A stretch of DNA of 64,000 nucleotides from Rhizopus sp. PT2906 (lineage: Eukaryota > Mucoromycota > Mucoromycetes > Mucorales > Rhizopodaceae): positions 1-64,000 of the forward strand of contig JAMYHX010000024.1 in NCBI GenBank assembly GCA_025529335.1. Direction: 5' to 3'. Positions 23,601 through 33,552 of the stretch are shown here, one piece after another; position 1 is the first letter of the stretch, and each line of letters begins with the position of its first letter. A program made the position numbers and the translations under genes. The notes below the pieces were generated by a model that was not told the DNA's origin, did no database searches, and was given only the letters and a program-made list of their open reading frames with translations.

Positions 23601-26115
23601 GACCAAAGCAGCCAAGGAGCAAGAAGAGCTCGAAAGGCTTGAACACCTGGAACCAGCAGAAGAAAAGCCAAAGAGAGCGCAAAGATTCAGGTCTGCTTGG
23701 GATATGGATGACGATACTGAACTCGGTCTACCAAGTGCTCTTGCCTCAGGACAATCGTCTCCTCGTACTCCGATGATGCGTGGTCTATCGGACAACTTGT
23801 CAAGAGAAATTGAGCAAGAAAAGGAGAGATATCGTCAACAGCGTGAGTCTTTGTCGATGGCTCAACCGCAAACCGCGATCGCCTCTCTTCTTGAGGCTGA
23901 ATTGGACTTGTCCAGAGGAACTTTATTTAAAAAGAAATACGAGTTCCAGCATGTTCAACAAATACCATCAGAGGTTCAAAGCACGCCTTTCCCAGCGCCC
24001 CATTTCGGTCAGGATGAGGAAGAAAAGGCGTACACTGCATATTTTAGTGAAGACGTTATTAAAGAGGCCAAGCAAAGACTTGATATTCTCAAGAACGATA
24101 GAGAAGAACAAATGAACTCAGACGGCACCTTACCACTCCCAGTGTCAACAGGATCCCTTGTAGACGATATACAGTTCTCAACACAACCCTCACACATGTA
24201 TCAGCACAGTAAGTACCAATTCAGCGATGACTTTGACAGCAAGAATTATACTTTCAACTTTGGCTTTGATGAACACCATAAACTCAAGATATACCAATCC
24301 GATTTGATTCAACCTGACATTCTTGCAACTGTAAAGCCAGCAAACACTGTTGAGGTCAGCGAAAATCCTCTAAGAAAGATAGAAAAGAGTGACAGTACTC
24401 AGACGAGTCAAAATGAGCAGTCGGAAAAGAGAGTACATAGTGATCATACCATACAATCTCGTCAAGAAGATGTTCCTGAAGAATCTGAGCAGCCCAAGGT
24501 GCATACCGAGGAAACGACTGCTATTGAAAAAGTAGTCACTTCAGTTCAAACCGAAATAAGAAAAGAGAAAACGACGACTGCAACTGAAGAAGAAATAACA
24601 ATCATCACAAAAGATGAGGCAGGTTCTACAAGGTCAATAACAACCACAGAACAAAATGTTGAGAGCTCACAAAAAGAAGTCGTGAGTTCCGAAGAGGAAT
24701 ATGTCATTGTGGAAACTGATGAAAAACGTCAGCAGTCCGAACAAACAGCTTCTGACGAAGGACATACGGAAACCGAGAAATTAAAACATGCTTACGTTAA
24801 AGATTTACGTGTCAAGAGGGTAGATGAATTTGAAAAAGAAAAGCAACAAGATGAACAAGAAGTAGTCGAAAATACCGAAAGGGTACGAGAGATTCTTGTT
24901 GAATCAACTAAAGAAGACGATGAAAAGAAGTCTGAACGATTGGAAAGTGAAGTGTCAATAGTTAATAGTGAACATACCCATATTCATGAACTTGTCGACG
25001 TCGAAACCGATGACCAGACTGAAGAAGGAAGTATAGAACAGCAAGAGAGTGCCTATGATGGAAGCGATGGTCAACAAGAAACATTTGAAAAGCATCTTCA
25101 TGAACAGTACACAGTAATTGATTCGAATGCTGTTAAAGCAGGAAATTACACGGTTGATACAATAGAAGTTGAAGATGATGATATGGAAGAAGACGATGTT
25201 GAAGAACAACTGGATAATGAAGTACTCAAGACAGATGTTGGATTTATCGAAGTGCAAGAAGATACTGAAGAAGCTATGGAAACGATTGAAATTGAGGAAG
25301 ATGAAGAAGAACAGATACTGAAAGTAGATATTGACCCTTTGGAAGAACAGCGAGCTGTTATTAAAAGAGAGGAAGAGTTTTTCGAACTTGAAGATAATTT
25401 TGATGAAGAAATCACTGAAGAATGTATACAAGTTGACATGGTCGAAGCACAAGATGAAAAAGCGACAGAAATCATCGAGCTTGAGGAAGAGTCAATAGAA
25501 GTTGAAACAATAAGTCAAGAAGCAAATGTAGAAACAGTAGAGATTGACACATCTTCTAGAGATGCACAAGTGTTTACGAAAGTTGATGCATCCAGTAGTT
25601 CTAATATCTTTAGCCCAGCCAGGACTATGATCACTCCAGAGAAACCAACGGTACATCACTCATTAGCAACTTCGAGTGGATCTATACGTACTGAGAGCCA
25701 TGAAACAAGTATACAAGCAAAGGACGTGGAAGAATCTTTGACAACTCAAGTGACCGCTCAGATAACAGATTTGCCTGGTAGTAGGTTTAGTGCAGCAAGG
25801 ACGATTATTACCACTACAACAACCGAACGCTCATCAAGACCCACCAGAAAATTTTCGATCGCCGAGACTCTCCTTTCTTCTCCAAGACCGAGCGTAGCTC
25901 CCATTGTGACCACACCAGTTGTTATCCAAACATTTGAAGGAAAAGGCGATACACCGGTGATAGATCATGAAGTTGTCAATCGCGTAAGAACATTCGCAAG
26001 ATCAAGGACTGTATCCTCTTCATCTTTAGACATACGCTCTTCGTCATCCCAAGCGTCCTCTTTACCCCGCCGTTCTTATACCTTTGGACCCAAAGAATCA
26101 TCATCATCCCCTTAG
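20645..26115 (+). CDS. GLG: Giant glycogenin with a long acidic disordered tail
   Basis: Seven exons, 20645-21116, 21171-21273, 21333-21516, 21566-21796, 21886-22390, 22450-22741 and 22806-26115, join in frame to 1698 aa. Residues 1 to about 260 are a GT8 glycogenin domain: start MEAFVTLVATDSYASGA, the metal-binding DxD in VFLDADTLPLQ (about residue 99), NSGVFVAEPS, a Tyr-rich stretch AQYGYAPAQ where the self-glucosylated Tyr is expected, and KIAHFIGQNKPW. Glycogenin primes glycogen synthesis by glucosylating itself. The remaining roughly 1350 residues are rich in Glu, Gln, His, Ser and Thr, with no fold that I recognise apart from WNPLEALENLKSQS (about residue 834). The large last exon alone has 1103 codons. 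The stop lies inside a 343-bp repeat duplicated at 31.8 kb. Confidence 0.88.
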
Positions 26116-26431
26116 CACCATTTCTGTTTGAATAAACTGTAGTACATCATGTGAGCTTTAAAAGAATAGAATGGCTTTTCTTCTAAAGTATGATTTGAAT
26201 CATTCCGGTCCCTCTTTTTGATATATGCGTGTGTGCATGTTCTTTAAGGAAATGGTAATTCATGCTTTCTATTTAGCACGCTTTTTCTTGTTTTTATCAC
26301 ATATCTTTAGCGAATTTATTGCTAATAGAGAGATTATTTCAGATAATGATATGGATACTTCATCTGATGATCATATGGAAATAGATGAGGAAGAAGAAAT
26401 TGATATTGGCCATTTTAATTTGAGTAAAGAA
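26089..26431 (+). repeat. 343-bp direct repeat, left copy
   Basis: This copy begins 27 bases before the end of the glycogenin coding sequence and runs through its 3' UTR into a transposase-like frame. The right copy is 31832-32174. I count only about two mismatches by eye. Confidence 0.9.
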
Positions 26432-26779
26432 CGGGTTGAGAAAATGAAACAAGTTAGCAATTCATTATCTTGGGTACATGAATTTATGGATGTTAATGCA
26501 TCAGAAAATATCAAAGATGAACATAATATAAAGGGTCAGTGTATTGTTATGGATAATGCACCTATTCATAAGCTAAAAGTGATCAAATCACTAATCGAAG
26601 AACGAGGATATAAATGCATATATTTACCACCATACTCTCCCCTCTTCAATCCAATTGAGGGACTTTTGTCAAAAGTAAAAACTGGTGTTAGAAGAACGCC
26701 ATTGACAGCAGATGATCGTCTCACAGATCGTATATGCGAATTGGCTAAAAAAGTAACAAAAAAGAGTGTAAGGGGGTGA
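26225..26779 (+). pseudogene. DDE transposase C-terminal remnant (Tc1/mariner-like)
   Basis: The frame ends with a DDE superfamily endonuclease half: CIVMDNAPIHK (second catalytic Asp and the conserved N/H), then CIYLPPYSPLFNPIEGLL with the third acidic residue E, and a C-terminal helical part. The DNA-binding N-terminus and the first catalytic Asp are absent. The first roughly 70 codons lie in the direct repeat and look non-homologous to transposase. It is therefore a remnant that cannot be active. Confidence 0.75.
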
Positions 26780-26859
26780 ATTGAGCACTCAAAGTCTTTT
26801 TTTGAGAACTGCTTGAACGTAGAAAGAAAACTTTAAGATAGGTAATTACTGACGAACAA

Positions 26860-27344
26860 GTTTTTGTCATTGCACTTACCAACTGCTTGAATTGCTAACA
26901 CGCTATTCAGGTTGTTCACATCAATTGCATCTTTTGAGAAAATACCAAGTCTGTAAAGATCAAGGTTTAATTTATAATGATTGGTGCGGTCAGCCAAGGT
27001 CTTCACTTCAGCGAAGCAAACGCTTTTTTCTTTATTATTGTTATTTATGATGGTGATGCAACCATCTGGTCGACTTTTAGAAATTTGATTTTTTTTCTTT
27101 TTTGAACTCTGAATTAATTGCGTTCGTCCACGTAAAAACCATTTTTTTTTTTTTTTTTTTCAGTATTATCGAATAAAGGCTTGATGGCCGGTTGAAGGAA
27201 GCTAGTACAAAGGCCAAATTCCTTAATAGTGCTTGTAAGGAGTTCATCTGAGAGATCCTCTACTAAGCGCTTAAAGCACAAAATAATTCTAATAACTAAA
27301 TTGCTTTGATCGTCAGTCAAATCCAACAATAAACGTGCTGCTTT
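26860..27344 (-). repeat. Inverted arm, left (about 485 bp)
   Basis: The reverse complement of this segment matches 30990-31473 almost base for base, including a 19-base A/T run. It encodes the middle of an orphan-family protein. Confidence 0.9.
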
Positions 27345-27551
27345 AATTCGAGTGATCTTCTTTTGATACGCATCTTGTACAATATCAAGTACTTCCATTA
27401 AAACCAATCGGGGAAATTTGTTTTCATTCATCTTTATCTTTTTGTGAACATCATTTATAATATCACCTTCAGTGCCGTTCTTTAATAATTTTAACAAATC
27501 AGAGTGTATGTTGTATTTTTGGTATTTGTATATAAGAACAGTAGGAGTCAA
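26860..27551 (-). pseudogene. Orphan-family gene, 5' half plus middle (split copy)
   Basis: A minus-strand open frame reads VLIYKYQKYNIHSDLLKLL, then LLLDLTDDQSNLVIRIIL and EFGLCTSFLQPAIKPLFDN, then meets a 19-base A run that shifts frame. Beyond the run another frame continues to the arm boundary at 26860 and stops being homologous. No ATG starts the frame. The missing 3' half is on the opposite strand at 31474-31726, so this is one gene broken by a rearrangement. The function is unknown. Confidence 0.6.
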
Positions 27552-27584
27552 TAGCTAACAATTCCTATTCTTTATTCAAAGTTG

Positions 27585-27685
27585 AGAGAAGAACTAATAA
27601 ATGAGGGTACGACCCGAATATCTATAAAGGATGACGACTGTAAATGTCTGACGTCGTCTATTAGCTGAGAATGAATAAATAGAGA
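27585..27685. repeat. Dispersed repeat shared with 19.9 kb, copy 2
   Basis: It contains AAATGAGGGTACGAC and CGTCGTCTATTAGCTGAGAA. An internal GACGAC ... GTCGTC pair can form a hairpin. It lies immediately upstream of the minus-strand orphan fragment. Confidence 0.6.
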
Positions 27686-28082
27686 ATTAAGTGTGATCTA
27701 TGAAAACACGACACTTCGCTTTTCGCTTCGATGGAGTATTAATTTTTTCATATTTTTAATTCATTCATAAAGAAAGGGAAACACCACGCACACGAGAAAA
27801 TAAAATTAGCCATGCCTTTACTTTACCCGCTGAAATAGGAGAAAATAAATAGTTAAGCACATGACAGTTAAATTCTTCTGTTATAAATAACACTCTTGCT
27901 GATACCTTTCTTTCTCTTTTTCTTTGGTTGTTCTAAATTGTTTAAAATACACCAAAACAATTAGAAAAAGTAAGCATCATTAACTATGAATATAAATTAT
28001 ATCAACTTTTTATTAAATAAAGCTGTCATTTATTACGCAAAACAACCCATTCGTTTCTCAATAAAAAGTAGTCCTAAATTAC

Positions 28083-28108
28083 CCCCTTTCTAAACTTTAA
28101 ATTCTTAA
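28083..28108. repeat. Possible MULE terminal inverted repeat, left
   Basis: CTTTCTAAACTTTAAATT here is mirrored near 30421-30445 as its reverse complement with small differences. It flanks the MULE relic. No target-site duplication is obvious. Confidence 0.35.
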
Positions 28109-28204
28109 AGTGACCATTTATTCTTTGGTGTTGTGATCATCAATTCGCTTTAATTCTTTAGCTTTTTCGTCTACTTATTCCCCTTTTATTAAAGAATAGT
28201 AATC

Positions 28205-29960
28205 ATGTATGAGAGCTTAGCTTTAGAACAATACACACCCTTTCCTAGAGAAATTACTATTGATATTGACTCTTGGAAAAATATCATTGAAAATTCACCT
28301 GCCCATCATGCAGTATGTTGCATGTATAAGAACAAGATGAATAGTGATACGTCTACTTTAAACGAAGAAGGCCTACATATGCCAAAGCGCGTAACAAGAA
28401 GAAGCATCATTTGGAAAATTAAGTACATATGCCATAGAGTTGGAACCTATAAGAGTCTGGTGTACAGACAGAAGATGAATCATCCAAAAGCCGGTCAATC
28501 CAGAAACCAAGCAAGAAGATCGATTGCAGATGCTATGTTGCTGTCATCTGCTATTTCGTAACACCTAATTAAATCACCATTAAGCTTCATATTGGGTATG
28601 ATCATCTTATTGGAAGTCTTGGTGATATCTCTTTTTTATCTTTGTCGGATAATACAAAGGAAGCTATATTGCAAAAGTTACGTGAAGGCTATAGTAGAAG
28701 AGATATAAGAGCTGCAATTCAACGTCATTTTAATGAAAGAATAAGATACCTTCTTCCTAAAGTTGCTAGTTCGTCATCCTCTCAGTATATGCTGTACATC
28801 ATGATCAATTTGTCTATTCGGAGGATGTTTATACATATATAAAAAGGTTCAAGAACTATCATATAAAAAGCACATTGAACAGAAAGTATCAATCAAGCAT
28901 TGGTCGAAAGATCTTCAGCAACAACAAGGTTGCTTTACCTATATTGCTCAAGATTTTGAACAGAGCTATACATTTGGCTTTGCTTCTCCATGGCAAAAGA
29001 CAGCAACTAGTTCAGGCTGAATTATTTTGCCTAGATGCTACACATCGTGTGTCCAACATAGCCAATGTTATATTATATAGGCATTCCATTACAGGAAGTG
29101 GTAGCCCAGTTGACTTTTTCTGTACTAGTGATCACTCAATGATTCCAATCGCATGTTTTTTAAGATTTATCAAGAATCTTGGACCTGATCAACAACTTCC
29201 TTGCTTAAAGAAAATAACAATTGAGGTTTCCGCCGCTGAACATGCAGCCACTACAGGAGTCTTTGCTTCTGCCGTCAGTATACAATGGTGTCTTCTCCAT
29301 GTCAGCAGAGCCTGGATGGATCAAATTCGCAAGAAAGTCAAGATAGGAAGTGCCTCTGCCAACAATGCTGTTCATAAAAGCATAATAGCAGCTTTTAAGA
29401 GTTTGATGTGGGAAAGTTCAACCCAAATGTTCACCCAGAAGCTGTTACATTCCCAACAGGAGTTTTCAGTGCATATGGATTTCATGGCTCACTTTACCCA
29501 AAAGTATCTTATTGATGATGAGTTTATGCATTGGTCTGCTGCCTACCAGCCACAAATGTTCACCAATATGGAAACGAACAACTATATTGAGAGTTGGCAT
29601 AACCAACTGAAGACGAATTACTTGCAAATAAAAAGAAAAAGAAGGCTGTATCGATTAATCTTTATCCTGGTTGATGATGTTCATACCGACTTTATGCACA
29701 ATACCGCAAGGATGTCTGCTAATATCGGACGTATGAGCTCAGAGACTAGAGAGGCAAGAAAGAGAATGATTGCAGAAGAGATCAATGAGCTGTCATTAAA
29801 AGATATGGCGCAGAAAGTGTATATCGAAGAAGAAGCTTGTTATATTGTCAAGTCTTTCACGACGGAAGTTGTATACGATATATCAACTGAGTAAGGAATA
29901 ATGACTGCATGTAATTGTATAGACTTTCAACGAAATAGGCGTGCCTGTAAGCATATATAT
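28205..29960 (+). pseudogene. MULE (Mutator-like) transposase, inactivated
   Basis: Three frames together give a MULE protein. A FAR1-like N-terminal DNA-binding part (28205-28560, ending QARRSIAD) is followed by a frame break, then LSDNTKEAILQKLREGYSRR (28645 onward) and another break near 28800. The long transposase core is 28875-29894 with LFCLDATHRVSN, FFCTSDHSMIP, WCLLHVSRAW and NNYIESWHNQLKT. An in-frame TAA at 29892 separates a SWIM zinc finger (CNC ... CKH, about 29908-29955). The family cuts and pastes DNA by a DDE mechanism. With at least two frame breaks and a nonsense codon this copy is dead. It sits between the inverted arms. Confidence 0.8.
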
Positions 29961-30072
29961 TCAGTTTATCGCTTCGATAAAAGCTTTGTGGTTTACAGCC
30001 AAGGTAGATTGTCACGACAGTAACAAGAGAAATGCTACAGTGTACTTATATTAACTAGAAATTCACTCTAGC

Positions 30073-30309
30073 TTGAGGGTTCATACGATGGGTAAGACAG
30101 CACTTATCCAGAATACTGTAGAGAATGATCATAGTAAAGTATCTACTGATAGCTCTGATGTGCTTCAATCAGAAGTACCATCTGAAGCTGAAGGTAGAAC
30201 AGATGAGTTGTTGACAAGCATCACAAGTGTATGCAGACAAGCTTTAGAAAGCTGCATACATTTAACTTTTGAAAATAACAACAGACTGTTACAATTTATA
30301 ATGAACTAA
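30073..30309 (+). other. Short open frame after the MULE SWIM finger
   Basis: A 78-residue Ser/Glu-rich frame without recognisable domains follows the SWIM finger. It probably represents the C-terminal tail of the MULE protein or a chance frame. Confidence 0.25.
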
Positions 30310-30420
30310 GACAGTTGTTTTCAGCAAATGAAGAGATGCAGCTTTCACCAAATATAAATTTGCAAACACAAAGATAAAGCATAAATTCTTATTTCTAAAA
30401 CCATACAAGTCAACCACTCC

Positions 30421-30445
30421 AAATTTTAAAGTTTAGAAAAGGGAG
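30421..30445. repeat. Possible MULE terminal inverted repeat, right
   Basis: AATTTTAAAGTTTAGAAAAG is the near reverse complement of the left end at 28083-28108. Confidence 0.35.
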
Positions 30446-30989
30446 GAGGGAGCAAAATAAGTAAATTGCACTCGACAACGTCGATAAATAAAGTTAAATA
30501 TTATTTTTTAACGGGAAAGGTGTTCATTTAAATAAAGTAAGTATTTTACTCTTATTCGGTCAAACAATTGTGCACATGCCAAGTCTAGTAGGTGAACGAC
30601 CCCGCAGAGTCTTTGTACTTTGTGCAAGTCCTGTAGAAACCTAACAGCCATTAATATTAGAAATAATATTCTTGTTTACTGACCTTTTTTCTTTAGATAA
30701 TTAGTAATCTCAAAGTTTGAAAAATGCTTTCTTAATCTGTTTATAGTCTAAATTTGTTGCAAAATTATTTTAATGTTTCTATTTGAATAAATTAATTGTT
30801 TGCTTATACAGTCTTTTCAGAAAGTAAAGTCGCATTTTTGCAGCGTTTATAATACAATTTATACGAAAAAACGACAAGCCATCGCGACATCTCTTCCTGG
30901 AAATAGTATAAATATTTGAAATGAAAACACTTATTATTCTAATTACTGTATTGAGGGGAGGGATGACCATATTTAATAATAATCAATAG

Positions 30990-31473
30990 AAAGCAGCACG
31001 TTTATTGTTGGATTTGACTGACGATCAAAGCAATTTAGTTATTAGAATTATTTTGTGCTTTAAGCGCTTAGTAGAGGATCTCTCAGATGAACTCCTTACA
31101 AGCACTATTAAGGAATTTGGCCTTTGTACTAGCTTCCTTCAACCGGCCATCAAGCCTTTATTCGATAATACTGAAAAAAAAAAAAAAAAAAATGGTTTTT
31201 ACGTGGACGAACGCAATTAATTCAGAGTTCAAAAAAGAAAAAAAATCAAATTTCTAAAAGTCGACCAGATGGTTGCATCACCATCATAAATAACAATAAT
31301 AAAGAAAAAAGCGTTTGCTTCGCTGAAGTGAAGACCTTGGCTGACCGCACCAATCATTATAAATTAAACCTTGATCTTTACAGACTTGGTATTTTCTCAA
31401 AAGATGCAATTGATGTGAACAACCTGAATAGCGTGTTAGCAATTCAGGCAGTTGGTAAGTGCAATGACAAAAA
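30990..31473 (+). repeat. Inverted arm, right (about 485 bp)
   Basis: This is the partner of 26860-27344 in opposite orientation. Homology begins at AAAGCAGCACG and ends at AATGACAAAAAC. Confidence 0.9.
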
Positions 31474-31726
31474 CAATAGTATGACGTTTTCATTATTAAT
31501 TGATATTATAGGGAGTTATTTGATATTTTATTTGACCCAGTTCAAAAGTGATGGTCTTTATCTGATGGTTGAGCTCGACCATTTACGATTCCCATTGTCG
31601 CTCAATGAACTGCCTCGGTTAATTGAGTATGTTGACCGACTGTATGACATCTTGAACGTTTTTGAGCAATTTTGCATACTTACTGCAGTGAAAGAAAGAC
31701 CTAGCAGCAAAAAAGGGAAACAATGA
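30990..31726 (+). pseudogene. Orphan-family gene, middle plus 3' half, with PD-(D/E)XK-like motif
   Basis: The frame starts inside the inverted arm (LLLDLTDDQSNLVIRIIL), breaks at the 19-base A run, and in the next frame continues without stop to 31726. It contains SRPDGCITII, then KSVCFAEVKTLADRTNHY, and ends AVKERPSSKKGKQ. The spacing of P-D and A-E-V-K fits the PD-(D/E)XK nuclease signature (D, then ExK). This is inference from motif only. The 5' part is at 27345-27551 on the other strand. Members of this family at 3.5 and 60.3 kb do not keep the same residues. Confidence 0.55.
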
Positions 31727-31831
31727 AGTTATACATTCTCAGCCCATTAATAGAAAAGACAATTGATCGTTCTAGAGCAAATTGTTTTCAATACCACTAC
31801 AATTAAAGCTTTTTAAATATATTGTTGTTTG

Positions 31832-32174
31832 CCCAAAGAATCATCACCATCCCCTTAGCACCATTTCTGTTTGAATAAACTGTAGTACATCATGTGAGCT
31901 TTAAAAGAATAGAATGGCTTTTCTTCTAAAGTATGATTTGAATCATTCCGGTCCCTCTTTTTGATATATGCGTGTGTGCATGTTCTTTAAGGAAATGGTA
32001 ATTCATGCTTTCTATTTAGCACGCTTTTTCTTGTTTTTATCACATATCTTTAGCGAATTTATTGCTAATAGAGAGATTATTTCAGATAATGATATGGATA
32101 CTTCATCTGATGATCATATGGAAATAGATGAGGAAGAAGAAATTGATATTGGCCATTTTAATTTGAATAAAGAA
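31832..32174 (+). repeat. 343-bp direct repeat, right copy
   Basis: It matches 26089-26431 and so carries an orphaned copy of the last eight glycogenin codons, the stop and the 3' UTR. After 32174 the two loci diverge abruptly. Confidence 0.9.
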
Positions 32175-32305
32175 TGGCAAACATTACATGCACTTAAAAA
32201 TAGGCCGATGCTAGGAGTGCTTCCTTCCAAAAGCCCATTGAAATTGAGTGAGTAACAAGCGAGATAGTTTCAATTGAAAGTGGATTTGTTGAGTCGGTAA
32301 TATAC

Positions 32306-33019
32306 TTGGATGATACAGTGTTTTTTGTGACACAAGTTGATGCCTTTTTGAGGAACGAAAGCTCCTTGGATCCTTGCGCCATTAATACCTATACTATGAC
32401 TTATCCTGGCACACCTGTGGCCAAAATCTTGCAGAAGTCATTCAAGAAAACTACTTGGCAAGAATTGGTAATAATGTATAAACGGGTAGAGTTACTCGTG
32501 TCTGAAGGCATCTATGGTCATATCAGTGGAGGAGGCTTTAAGTCTTTCTTGGGAGCTAATATAAAGCTGACAAAGCTGATAGATACGGAGACTCCAGGTA
32601 AGATATACCTTCTGCAGTCAATGCTCTCAGCTGTCTTTTGCGAAGAGCGTTTGCTACAGAATTACGCAAGGCCAGCTGCAAATTACAAGTGGGGCTTTAG
32701 AAGCACTCGGTTCTCCGCCAAAGGCTTCAAGACGGTCAACCCGCTGTATACTGGCAACAACTCCATGGAACAGGCTGCTTCTCTAATGTTCAGGCTCCTT
32801 GCTTATAATAGATTTACCGTTGAGGACCAAGAGCGAGCTGTGCCCAGCATCCATGAAGCTGCTGCTGGTTACTCAATTGATATATTCCGTGTTGCTGATG
32901 ATCTTGGGTTTCTTAGAATGCTGCAAAGAAAGAAAAAAGTACCGTTTATTCATCGAGTATCTTTCAAAAAAAAAAAAAAGACTTTTAAAAAACGGGCGCA
33001 ATTTTTTAAAAGTTATTAA
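32306..33019 (+). CDS. Unrecognised open frame, probably repeat-derived
   Basis: A 237-residue frame starts MDDTVFFVTQVDAFLRNESS and contains CEERLLQNYARPAANYKW and DDLGFLRMLQRKKK, followed by a Lys/Phe-rich end caused by A runs. I recognise no domain. It begins 130 bp after the right direct repeat. The short frame just upstream ends with HALKNRPML, which resembles RALKNRLML encoded near 59685, so both may come from one repeated element. It may be a partial gene whose 5' end was lost at the repeat junction. Confidence 0.35.
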   Translation: MDDTVFFVTQVDAFLRNESSLDPCAINTYTMTYPGTPVAKILQKSFKKTTWQELVIMYKRVELLVSEGIYGHISGGGFKSFLGANIKLTKLIDTETPGKIYLLQSMLSAVFCEERLLQNYARPAANYKWGFRSTRFSAKGFKTVNPLYTGNNSMEQAASLMFRLLAYNRFTVEDQERAVPSIHEAAAGYSIDIFRVADDLGFLRMLQRKKKVPFIHRVSFKKKKKTFKKRAQFFKSY

Positions 33020-33552
33020 GGTGACCTGGACATCAACCGAACGTGCTACTTAGGGTTGATAGATAAGAAATTTAGGGGTAGTATATAGATTTTCCCATTT
33101 AAAATGATCGATTTATTGGTAAAATACGATGGCATGATAACGCAGCTACAGATTGTCTCCAATCTCTTTAGATAGAAGCAAATGTATCATTCTCAAGAAG
33201 ACTGACAAACGGTATGCAAAGCTACATAGAACCTTCCTTCATGATATAGCGTACAAAGTTAAAGAAAAATAGTTAGGAACATGTTTTAATAGCTAAAATG
33301 ATAATATAACCGTTACCTTTTACTGCATCTCATGTTTGTGATTACCATAACTCTATAATAAGGTAACTTGATGATTAATGATCAGTCAAGATGAATAATG
33401 AGACAATTGTAAATAAAATGGTCAAGTCAAAGATAGTTCATTTATGAGATTTAATTATTAAGAATTGTATATTAAAAGAGAGATGAAAAAAGAAATAATG
33501 AATTATGTAAAATGTATAAAAACCAAAGTGATGAAGGGAGGGAGGGGTGTAA
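33020..33552. other. AT-rich intergenic DNA
   Basis: No coding or repeat signal found. It separates the repeat nest from the glycosyltransferase. Confidence 0.4.

Noticed and set aside
24955..25475. Long antisense frames, one very Ser-rich
   Set aside because: They arise from Glu/Asp codons (GAA, GAT) of the glycogenin tail read backwards.
29892..29935. Intron removing the TAA before the MULE SWIM finger
   Set aside because: The only GT-AG option would also delete the CxC half of the SWIM finger, so a nonsense mutation is the simpler reading.
26089..32174. 343-bp direct repeats as LTRs of a retrotransposon
   Set aside because: The repeats do not begin TG or end CA, the left one contains glycogenin coding sequence, and no reverse transcriptase, integrase or primer-binding site lies between them.
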